From Bacillus sp. HMF5848 (lineage in GTDB: Bacteria; Bacillota; Bacilli; Bacillales; HMF5848): DNA of 64,000 nucleotides. How positions within the stretch are numbered: position 1 is the first letter of the stretch; each line of letters opens with the position of its first letter. The position numbers and the translations under genes were made by a program. Positions 50,766-58,223 of the stretch are shown here, one piece after another. Below the pieces are notes generated by a model. The model was not told where the DNA came from and did not search any database. It saw only the letters and a program-made list of their open reading frames with translations. The stretch covers positions 4,081,501-4,145,500 of the forward strand of contig NZ_RWIV01000001.1 in the NCBI RefSeq assembly GCF_003944835.1, in the 5' to 3' direction.

Positions 50766-52118
50766 TTATTGAGCTAGGATTTCGTTCCATTTTGCTTCGG
50801 CTTGTGCTAGTGCTTCGTCGACTGTTAGCTCGCCAAGCATGGCTGCTTGTAGGGCTTCGTTCATTGACGTTTTTAGGTCCTCGTAGTTTTTCATAGGAGG
50901 AATGAGCACTTCGCTGTCGCGAAGCTGGCTAGCTGATACGATGCGCGCTTCGTCGATCGGCGTTGGATCAGCCGGTAGTTCATTGAAGAACGGGTCGTCT
51001 AATGCTGTTTCGATTGATGGTAAGATCGGCACGATTTTGTCGAACTTAACTTGGTTTTCGCCGTTCGTCATGAATAGTGAGAAGTCTACGGCTGCTTGCT
51101 GGTGCTCGCTTTGCTTTGGCACGACAAGGTTCATAGCCGCAACGTTTTTCTTGTTTGTTTTACCTGTGATGATTGGTGCTGTTTTTGTAGCAGCCAGGAT
51201 GTCTGGCGCGTTTTCTTTAACGATGTTCAGGAACTGCGGGCCAGATGATAGAATAGCTAGCTCGCCAGCTTGGTACATGTCGATTGCCTTTTGGTGACCT
51301 TCTGTTAGTACTTCGCGTGGGATGAGCTCTTGTTGATATAGTTGCACGAAGAAGTCGAATGCTTCTTTTCCTTCTGGTGTGTTGAATGTTGCTTTTGTCA
51401 TGCCTTCGTCAGTTAGGTCGACACCCATCATGACCATTGTTTCAAGGGCATGGCTACCGTCAAGTGGTGGATAGAAGCCGTATTTGCCTGTTTGTTCTTT
51501 AATTGTTTTAGACGCGTCGAATAGCTCGGCGAAAGTTGCTGGTGGTGTGTTCGGGTCTAAACCAGCTTCTTCGAAAATTTTCGTGTTGTACATTGTAACT
51601 TGAGATGATAGGTACCAAGGTACACCGAATGTTTTGCCGTTGAATGTGTTTGATTTCCACACGCCTTCGAAGTACTGGCCGCGCACGTCGGCTGGGACCA
51701 TTTCGTCCATGTTCACAAGGGCATCAAGCTCAGCAAGCTTTGACGCGAATTGTGGGTTCAAGTTCGCTACGTCTGGCGCTGTTTTTGATGCAACAGCCGC
51801 TAAGATTTTTTTCTCCATGTCGCCCCACGGTACGTCAACCCATTTTACTTTGACAGTTGGGTTTTGTGCTTCGAAGTCCGCGATGACGCCGTTAATATAG
51901 TCATCAAACGTTGGCGAAAGCTGCATTGTCCAGAATTCAATTTCGATCGGATCTGCTGGTGGGTCTTCAGCTGGTGGGTCTGATTCTGTTGTCTCCGTTG
52001 TAGCTGGAGTTGTTTCAGTGTTCGTGTCAGATGACGCTTCTTCATCATTGTTGCCACAAGCTGCCATGAAAAGCATAAATACTAGCAAAAACAGTAGCCA
52101 AACATTCTTTTTTAACAT
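50766..52118 (-). CDS. Extracellular sugar-binding lipoprotein of the ABC importer
   Basis: A 450-residue family 1 solute-binding protein. The signal peptide LLFLLVFMLFMAAC ends in a lipobox with Cys21, followed by a Thr/Glu/Pro-rich linker (~25-58). The mature domain has IEFWTMQLSPTFDDYINGVI, APDVANLNPQFASKL and FGVPWYLSSQVTMYNTKIFE. It captures an oligosaccharide for the permeases downstream on the same strand. Transcribed first, 735 bp ahead of nanE, with a cre-like site 20 bp upstream of the start. Confidence 0.93.
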   Translation of the reverse strand: MLKKNVWLLFLLVFMLFMAACGNNDEEASSDTNTETTPATTETTESDPPAEDPPADPIEIEFWTMQLSPTFDDYINGVIADFEAQNPTVKVKWVDVPWGDMEKKILAAVASKTAPDVANLNPQFASKLAELDALVNMDEMVPADVRGQYFEGVWKSNTFNGKTFGVPWYLSSQVTMYNTKIFEEAGLDPNTPPATFAELFDASKTIKEQTGKYGFYPPLDGSHALETMVMMGVDLTDEGMTKATFNTPEGKEAFDFFVQLYQQELIPREVLTEGHQKAIDMYQAGELAILSSGPQFLNIVKENAPDILAATKTAPIITGKTNKKNVAAMNLVVPKQSEHQQAAVDFSLFMTNGENQVKFDKIVPILPSIETALDDPFFNELPADPTPIDEARIVSASQLRDSEVLIPPMKNYEDLKTSMNEALQAAMLGELTVDEALAQAEAKWNEILAQ

Positions 52119-52137
52119 CCCTATTCCATCCTTTCTG

Positions 52138-52151
52138 TTTAAGCGCTTTCA
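52138..52151 (-). promoter_or_regulatory. CcpA-binding cre-like site
   Basis: The minus strand reads TGAAAGCGCTTAAA, 13 of 14 to the cre consensus TGWNANCGNTNWCA. It lies between the likely promoter and the start codon of the binding-protein gene. That position would block transcription when glucose is present. Confidence 0.75.
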
Positions 52152-52952
52152 TTTTGTAAGTATTAAAAGGGTTGCAGAGAGTTTTCTGCGCCCCGTGAAA
52201 CCAGGGTTGGTGTTGCCTTGTGCGAAATCTTGTTGGTGGATGCGTGTTGGGTCATGGTTGTTGAGTAAATAATGTGTAAGTGCAGCGCGTGTGTGATGGT
52301 CGTAAGTCTTTGGTGTTGGTCGATATAGATTGGGTAATGCGTTTCATGATGTACGTGTGCTGCTTGAAAATGAGTTGTGCGTATTGCGTCTTTGGTGTAG
52401 GTAGTTGTCTAGTTGAGTTTGTCGTGGTGTAGGGTTGTGTGCGAGTTCTGTTGGTGACATTTGCTTGATGTTGAACATGTCTTGCCAGGTTCTACTAAGC
52501 TAGCAAATTATGTAACTGTAACAATTGGAATGTTTTAACTATTTGTATAGTAACATATGGGCGGATGATTGTGAAGATGTTTTCCACTTTATTTTTAAAT
52601 TTTGGAGGAATTGTTCAAAAATGGAGTGTTGGGGGTGGGATTGGAGCGCCGTGTTAGGAACGCAAAAAAGGTTTCCGACTTGATGGAGCTCGTCGGACAC
52701 CTTGTGGCGGGTCGTATTCAATTCAATATGCCAGGCAGTGTGTTTGCCCATAAATCTTGAGATTTTACCCATAAATCACTGATTCTTGCCCATAAACCGA
52801 TCAACTTCTTTTCCCCATAACTCACGAAATTTCGCCCATAAACCACGAAATTTTGCCCATACCGTTACGAATACCATGGATCAGCACCCATTATTCGTGT
52901 AAGAGATTAAGGACTTTAAGTTGATGTGTTTCCCCCTAAACAAAACCCCACA
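52152..52952. other. Long intergenic region with a repeat array and no gene
   Basis: The first part (52160-52500) is T/G-rich with no coding sense. The second part holds the array at 52746-52860. A short frame at 52539-52772 overlaps the array and lacks support. Confidence 0.55.
52746..52860. repeat. ~21-nt array, inverted relative to the 47-kb array
   Basis: Units read GCCCATAAATC, GCCCATAAACC and CCCCATAACTC with variable halves. On the minus strand they begin TTTATGGGC, the same core as the first units of the 47040-47262 array. Confidence 0.8.
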
Positions 52953-52976
52953 CTACTTCGCGTGCGGGGCTTTGTT
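52940..52976. terminator. Terminator hairpin overlapping a micro-gene stop
   Basis: AAAACCCCACAC pairs with CGTGCGGGGCTTT across TACTTCG. An A run and a T run flank it, so it can work in both directions. Confidence 0.75.
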
Positions 52977-53075
52977 TGCTAGCTTTTTGGCTATGAGCAT
53001 GTAGAATTCTTGCCATTCTTTTGCTTTTTGCTCGTGCTTGGCCGGCACGGGCTCAGCCTTCTTTTTGCGTGGCAT
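52953..53075 (-). CDS. 40-residue basic protein downstream of ywqA
   Basis: The protein begins MPRKKKAEPVPAKHEQKAKE and continues WQEFYMLIAKKLANK. It is Lys-rich and probably one amphipathic helix. AAGGGGAG lies 5 nt before the ATG. It sits 66 bp after the ywqA stop on the same strand, and its stop codon lies in the terminator stem. I do not recognise a family. Confidence 0.65.
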   Translation of the reverse strand: MPRKKKAEPVPAKHEQKAKEWQEFYMLIAKKLANKAPHAK

Positions 53076-53141
53076 GTTGCTCCCCTTTCTTTCATGAGGT
53101 CAGGCCTCCTTCGAGTGCCCGACCCATATTCACCCCAAAAT

Positions 53142-55868
53142 TTACGTCAGCATAATTAATTCGCGCAGCTCATCGGTGTCAAGCTCGGTGATCCACTGCT
53201 CACTTTGGATAATTTGGTCGTTCAGCGACTGCTTTTTCTCGAGCATGAAATCAATTTTCTCCTCGAGCGTGCCGGTCGTGATCAGCTTATGCACGTGTAC
53301 AAACCGCTTCTGGCCGATGCGGTAGGCGCGGTCTGTCGCCTGATTTTCAACAGCCGGATTCCACCAGCGATCGTAATGGATAACGTGATTGGCGGCCGTT
53401 AAGTTCAAGCCGGTCCCGCCAGCTTTTAGCGACAGCACGAGCACGCGACCCTGCCCCGCTTGGAAATCCTCAATCATCCGGTCGCGCGTTTGCTTCGGCA
53501 CACTGCCGTTCAAGAATTCGACGTCCGCACCGAACTTATCCTCCAATAGCTTCACAATCATTTCACCCATGCCGATATATTGGGTAAAAATTAAGCAGCT
53601 TTCCTCGCGCTCCTGAATACTAGCGACTAAATCTAGTAGCTTCACGAGCTTGTTCGAACGTTCGACGTGGGCAGTGGTGACGGCGCGAGCTCCTCGGGCT
53701 TCTTTTAAATATAAAGCAGGGTGGTTGCAAACTTGCTTGAGCTGCCCAATCATTTTCAAGATGAGCCCTCGTCGCTCAAAGCCGTTTAGTTTTTCGATTT
53801 GAGCAAATGTATCATTGACGAGCTGTTCATATAATGAAGCCTGCTCGACTGTTAACGGACAGAACTCTTTTTGCTCCTGCTTATCAGGCAGGTTGAGCTC
53901 CACCTCTGGATCTTTTTTCGTGCGGCGCAGCAGAAACGGACGAATGAGGCGCTGCACTTGGCTAATTTTTTCCTTATCATTGTCCTTCTCAATTGGTGCG
54001 ACGAACTTTCGTTGAAATCTTTGCAAACTGCCTAAGTAGCCTGGATTGATAAAGTCGAAGATCGACCACAATTCAGTTAGGCGGTTTTCCATCGGCGTCC
54101 CTGTGAGCGCGATGGCATGCTTTGTTTTTAGCTTGCGGATCGCGCGCGACTGCTTCGTGTACGCATTTTTAATATTTTGCGCTTCATCAAGACAGATTGC
54201 CTGCCACTCTACCTCTGATAGCTCTTCAAAATCAAGCTGTGCTAACGTGTATGATGTTAAAATTACATCCGCGCCTTCGATCCAGCTTGGGAAATTGTCG
54301 GCGCCTTTTGCGCGCGTGCTACCATAATGAATGCGCACGTTCAAGGACGGTGCAAACGTCTCGATTTCTTTTTGCCAGTTGCCGAGCACGGATGTCGGAG
54401 CGACGATCAGAGCCGGTGTGTTGAAGCCTTCGGTCTGCTTCACGTGTAGTAAGTAGGTGATCGTTTGAATTGTTTTTCCGAGTCCCATGTCGTCCGCTAA
54501 GCAGGCACCAAAGCCATAGCCACGCAAAAAGCTGAGCCATTCGTAGCCTTGCTTTTGGTATGGGCGAAGCTCGCCATGCAATTCCTCTGGTACAGGCAGT
54601 TCGGGAATGTCTGTTAACTGCGACAGCTGCTGTAGCATTTTTAAAATGTGAGGATTTGCTTCAATCTCAATGTCTGGTGCATCTTCAATGCCTTCAAACA
54701 CAGAACCCGCTCCAAGCTCCGCCGCTAATACATCGCGTACGTGCAAGCCTTCTTTATCTGCTTTACGAAGAACGGCTTGCACTGTTTTTAAAAATTCCGG
54801 ATCGAGCTTAATCCATTGTCCACGAATGTAGACGAGGCGCCGCTTTTGTTCAACTAGCTTGCGGAACTCATCCTCTGATAGCTCGGCGCCACCTTGGGTG
54901 GACACGCGCCAGTCAAAGTTGACAAGTGATTGCATGCCAAAAATTGAGCCCGGACGACTGCCGACTGACGAGCGCACTTTTGCTTTTAACGACAGCTTCG
55001 CATCGCGAATCGCTTGCCACCAGCTCGGTAGTAAAATTTCCACGCCCGCTGCGACTAACGTTTCACTTGCCACTGTTAAAAACTCCCACGCCTCGAACTC
55101 ACTCAACTCTTCTTTTATACCATCCTCGGCGACAATCCACGGAACGAGCTCACGCCATATCGTTTGCTCTCTTGTTAACCGCTCAGAAAAGTCGTGCCAT
55201 TCGTTTGGCAAAAAGTCATACACATCATCATCGTCTTCTTTGCTTCGGAAAAACGGGCGTAAGCGCCATGGCTCTTCGTCTTCATCTGGTTCTTCTAAGC
55301 GCAATCCGACTGTAAATGGTGTGTTGTCCTGCAGCCAGCCTATTTTTTCAAGATAATCATGCTCATCGACAACAGCTGGCGCCTCGCTCATAAGTAGAGG
55401 ATACGCCTCTTGAATCGCTGTCCACGCGTCAGCCACTTCGCCATCTGTTGCAATATATGCTTTTACGGCCTCTGATAACCACTGGTTTAAAAACTCATCG
55501 CTGTTATCGAGGGCGCGCCAGCCTTCTAGCGTCGGCGCAAAATCCCCTTGTGCGATAATTTGAACAATTTGCGGTGCAACAGTTTGCAGCTTTTGACACG
55601 TATCGTCCCATGTCCACTGCACAAACGAGTTCCACGTTTCGCCAGCAAACAGCTCGGCCGCCTGCCACGCATCGAGAAGAATGCCTTGCTCTCTAGGGGT
55701 GTCCACGATTTCAACAAACGTGCCGTAAAACGAGCTATCGTGCCACGAAAATAGCAACGGGCGCCAATCCTCTGGTTTGACAGGCAAGCCTGCGTCATCG
55801 GTAACCGAGATTAAAAGGGTCGTATTGTGGTGCCACCTTGCATATACCTTTAGCGCCTGTGTTCGCAT
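53142..55868 (-). CDS. ywqA: SNF2/RapA-family helicase (YwqA)
   Basis: A 908-residue Swi2/Snf2 ATPase. A bacterial SNF2-associated region fills ~1-420. The motor follows, with ADDMGLGKTIQTITYLL (Walker A, ~458), CLDEAQNIKN (motif II, ~560) and ALTGTPMENRLTELW. The C-terminal helicase lobe has SLKAGGTGLNLTAANHVIHY and RAYRIGQKRFVHVHKLI (~820-860). It translocates on DNA and remodels protein-DNA or RNA polymerase complexes. It lies 3 bp after ywqB, as in B. subtilis, and the pair probably works together. AGGAGGTG precedes the ATG. Confidence 0.93.
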   Translation of the reverse strand: MRTQALKVYARWHHNTTLLISVTDDAGLPVKPEDWRPLLFSWHDSSFYGTFVEIVDTPREQGILLDAWQAAELFAGETWNSFVQWTWDDTCQKLQTVAPQIVQIIAQGDFAPTLEGWRALDNSDEFLNQWLSEAVKAYIATDGEVADAWTAIQEAYPLLMSEAPAVVDEHDYLEKIGWLQDNTPFTVGLRLEEPDEDEEPWRLRPFFRSKEDDDDVYDFLPNEWHDFSERLTREQTIWRELVPWIVAEDGIKEELSEFEAWEFLTVASETLVAAGVEILLPSWWQAIRDAKLSLKAKVRSSVGSRPGSIFGMQSLVNFDWRVSTQGGAELSEDEFRKLVEQKRRLVYIRGQWIKLDPEFLKTVQAVLRKADKEGLHVRDVLAAELGAGSVFEGIEDAPDIEIEANPHILKMLQQLSQLTDIPELPVPEELHGELRPYQKQGYEWLSFLRGYGFGACLADDMGLGKTIQTITYLLHVKQTEGFNTPALIVAPTSVLGNWQKEIETFAPSLNVRIHYGSTRAKGADNFPSWIEGADVILTSYTLAQLDFEELSEVEWQAICLDEAQNIKNAYTKQSRAIRKLKTKHAIALTGTPMENRLTELWSIFDFINPGYLGSLQRFQRKFVAPIEKDNDKEKISQVQRLIRPFLLRRTKKDPEVELNLPDKQEQKEFCPLTVEQASLYEQLVNDTFAQIEKLNGFERRGLILKMIGQLKQVCNHPALYLKEARGARAVTTAHVERSNKLVKLLDLVASIQEREESCLIFTQYIGMGEMIVKLLEDKFGADVEFLNGSVPKQTRDRMIEDFQAGQGRVLVLSLKAGGTGLNLTAANHVIHYDRWWNPAVENQATDRAYRIGQKRFVHVHKLITTGTLEEKIDFMLEKKQSLNDQIIQSEQWITELDTDELRELIMLT

Positions 55869-55871
55869 CTG

Positions 55872-57476
55872 TTACACCTCCTTCTTGATCAGTCCTGCAT
55901 GCTCCATCTCTTCTTGAAGAGCGCGAAGACGCTTGTATTCATTGGCCATGCGCTCGATGTACGTTTGGAACGTTGGCTCTTGCTTTTGCTTTCTATATAA
56001 CGTGCGCAGCTTTTTCATATGGCGCACCGCGCGTTTATAGCTTTTGCGGTTTTTTTCCGCAATCGCTGTTATGACAGAGCGATGATACACCGGTAACAAC
56101 AGCTCACTTGCTTCTTTTTCAATTGTTTTCAAGTCGTGCTTATCAATGCCTTCTACTGGATAATCCAATAAAAGCTGGAGCTCGACCCAATCGCGATAGC
56201 GCTGTTTATATAAGTAGTAATGGTACGTTTCGACATAGCTATACGGAAACAGCGTTCGCAGCAAATGCTCATACACGTCGAAGTCATCCGTTGTGTACGC
56301 ATAATTGTCTAGCACAGCGAGTATGTGCTTTGTCGCATCGCGCTTTGTTTCTCGTGTTCGTAGCTCTGTAACATATGCTGGCGCATGCTGTAACAATAGC
56401 GGCACGTACTCTTTAGTCGTGTCCCATTTTTCCCAGCTAATAAGGGCTGTTAACCACTCGAGTAATTGTGGCAGTGGCTCTTCTGCTTCTGCGAGCATTG
56501 TCGTCGCTTGTGCCGTTTCTTCTAATAAAAAATGAAGATGAGCGCGCACCTTTCCCGCCAGGGGCGTTGATGACTGTTTTAGGACCTCAAGCTCGTTTTG
56601 ACGCCACGATGAATCTGTAAATAAGTTTGACCATAGCTCTCTATACATGCGGAGCCGCAGTCCCGGAAGTGATTCCCTATCCAACAGCTGGCGCGCAATC
56701 GGAATTATTTTTTCAATAAAAGGCTTTAGCACTTTCGGAAACGGTGTCCCGACAGCATTGTTAACTGTGCTTTCGACGATGTTGGCGAGGTACGTGTCGA
56801 CGTGGTATTTTCTCATATAATCGTTGTATTCGCCGCGAGTATACACGTCAATCGCCTTCTGCAGTACGACGATGCCGGCTAGTATGACAAACAGCCGCTT
56901 TTGTTCTTGGTTCGTTGGGGCGTGCTTTTTTAGGCCTAAATAATAGAGATGATACATTTGCGATATGATAAAGGGATTGCTTAGTTTTTGTGTTTTCATA
57001 AACTCTTCGAATTGTTCATCAAAGTAGGTGAGCCACTGTTCAATTGATTTTTCATTGTAGACGGGCTCATCGACATATTCGCGCGCTCGTTTGACATGCT
57101 GCTGAAGTATGCTCGGTAGCTGCCGTTCGCGTTGCTGTTCACGCACTTCTTGGATAAAGTCGCCTACGCGCGCCACCGAGTTAAATATGTAAAAAAAGAG
57201 TGCCACTTGATGTGGGCATACTCCTCCATAAAAGCATGAGCAATGGCTGCGATCGAAGTCTGTTAAGTACAGCTTCGGATTTTCTAGTGAGCTGTCCATC
57301 ACATTGCCAATCACCGTGTCATCTATTACTTGCACATTAAATACGTTGCCTTGCTGGTATAGCTTAAAGCCGTCCTTCATTAATGTTTGCCCGTCGTGCT
57401 TTAAAGTTAGTATTTCGTTTTTTAAGTCACTAGCAGCTTGTAGCACTTGCTCGCGTTCCAGTTGATCCCGCAGCAT
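55872..57476 (-). CDS. ywqB: SWIM zinc-finger protein (YwqB)
   Basis: A ~534-residue protein. The SWIM finger is near the N terminus: the CxC pair in DRSHCSCFYGGVCPHQVAL and the CxH that follows (~75-95). The long remainder is alpha-helical and unannotated. SWIM proteins bind DNA or protein and usually sit beside SNF2 helicases, as here. ATG 57476 has GGGAGG 8 nt upstream. Frames extend to 57539, but a TATAAT-like -10 (57515-57510) lies in that extension. Confidence 0.88.
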   Translation of the reverse strand: MLRDQLEREQVLQAASDLKNEILTLKHDGQTLMKDGFKLYQQGNVFNVQVIDDTVIGNVMDSSLENPKLYLTDFDRSHCSCFYGGVCPHQVALFFYIFNSVARVGDFIQEVREQQRERQLPSILQQHVKRAREYVDEPVYNEKSIEQWLTYFDEQFEEFMKTQKLSNPFIISQMYHLYYLGLKKHAPTNQEQKRLFVILAGIVVLQKAIDVYTRGEYNDYMRKYHVDTYLANIVESTVNNAVGTPFPKVLKPFIEKIIPIARQLLDRESLPGLRLRMYRELWSNLFTDSSWRQNELEVLKQSSTPLAGKVRAHLHFLLEETAQATTMLAEAEEPLPQLLEWLTALISWEKWDTTKEYVPLLLQHAPAYVTELRTRETKRDATKHILAVLDNYAYTTDDFDVYEHLLRTLFPYSYVETYHYYLYKQRYRDWVELQLLLDYPVEGIDKHDLKTIEKEASELLLPVYHRSVITAIAEKNRKSYKRAVRHMKKLRTLYRKQKQEPTFQTYIERMANEYKRLRALQEEMEHAGLIKKEV

Positions 57477-57509
57477 CAAATCGGCCTCCCGAAAAAAATT
57501 CATCTTATT

Positions 57510-57515
57510 ATTATA
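57510..57515 (-). promoter_or_regulatory. Probable -10 of the ywqB-ywqA operon
   Basis: The minus strand reads GGTATAATAATAAG about 35 nt upstream of the chosen ywqB start. The -35 is weak. Confidence 0.5.
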
Positions 57516-57542
57516 CCACTTATTGGTTTCAAAACGCACATT

Positions 57543-57628
57543 TGAGGGGAAGTGTGGGTAGTTTTTGGTTTGGTGGGGGTAGGCGGCGGCGACTGAGGGA
57601 GTTTGTGGGTAGGGTTTAGTGGGGGGCG
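57543..57628 (+). other. G-rich tract upstream of ywqB
   Basis: The plus strand carries many G runs (GGGG, GGG, GGGGG, GGGTAGGG, GGGGGG) in 85 bp, unlike its surroundings. It could form G-quadruplex structures on the non-template side. No gene is seen. Confidence 0.55.
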
Positions 57629-57731
57629 GCTTTGGACTTTGGTTATTTGGATTGGGGTTAGGAGTGATTTTCGATGGGCTAGTACCTGCTTCCTATACAA
57701 AAAGACCTATATTTTCGATATAATGAAAGTA

Positions 57732-57884
57732 CATCGTACGAGAAGGGCAAAGCCGTTGAAAAGCGGTGACGCAAAGCTAAAGGGGCTACTGGAGAAAGGT
57801 GCCTGGCACTCGAGGGGTGCCTGGTCCATGGAACGATGAGATCTCCTATGCTAGCCAGCTACCGAAAACAGCCTCCGTACGATC
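57732..57884 (+). promoter_or_regulatory. c-di-GMP-I (GEMM-I) riboswitch, copy 3, with enlarged P3
   Basis: P1 pairs TCGTACGAG with CTCCGTACGA. The core reads GGGCAAAGCCGTTGAAAAGC, GGTGACGCAAAGCTAAAGGG, GCTACTGGAG, and GCTAGCCAGCTACCG. The P3 stem is extended by ~45 nt containing two GGTGCCTGG units. A TATAAT -10 lies at 57719-57724. CCTCC (57872-57876) can pair with the micro-gene SD GGAGG (57898-57902). Confidence 0.9.
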
Positions 57885-57909
57885 GAATTATAACGGGGGA
57901 GGAATTATT

Positions 57910-58047
57910 ATGGCGAACACAAACAACGACTGGGTTCAGCTACTAAAACGTGTTTATGACAAGCAAGCCGCTACGCAGGAGCGCCCACTTGCTGACACTT
58001 TGCAGCATTTACAAAAACAACTGGATGCGATTGTTAGTACAAGATAA
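57910..58047 (+). CDS. 45-residue soluble micro-protein under a c-di-GMP riboswitch
   Basis: It begins MANTNNDWVQLLKRVYDKQA and continues as one amphipathic helix (ADTLQHLQKQLDAIV). GGGGGAGG precedes the ATG with good spacing. Unlike the other two riboswitch-controlled proteins here it is soluble, with no transmembrane segment. A strong terminator follows. I do not recognise a family. Confidence 0.75.
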   Translation: MANTNNDWVQLLKRVYDKQAATQERPLADTLQHLQKQLDAIVSTR

Positions 58048-58062
58048 ACTACAAAATAAATT

Positions 58063-58096
58063 AGGTGAAGCCAAAATACGGCTTCACCTTTTTTTA
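58063..58096 (+). terminator. Intrinsic terminator of the riboswitch micro-gene
   Basis: AGGTGAAGCC pairs with GGCTTCACCT, followed by seven T. Confidence 0.92.
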
Positions 58097-58223
58097 GTAT
58101 GAGATTCATTGTGGCATTATGTTGTTTTGCATCAGATTTGAATTGTGGTCGTATAGCACCTTACTTTATCCGGCGTAAATCCTGGTTATACAGGTGCCGT
58201 ATAACAGCTACACGAGGTAACCT

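Noticed and set aside
54859-55356. Frames of 129-165 codons on the plus strand
   Set aside because: They are antisense to ywqA, with Ser/Arg-rich composition and no RBS.
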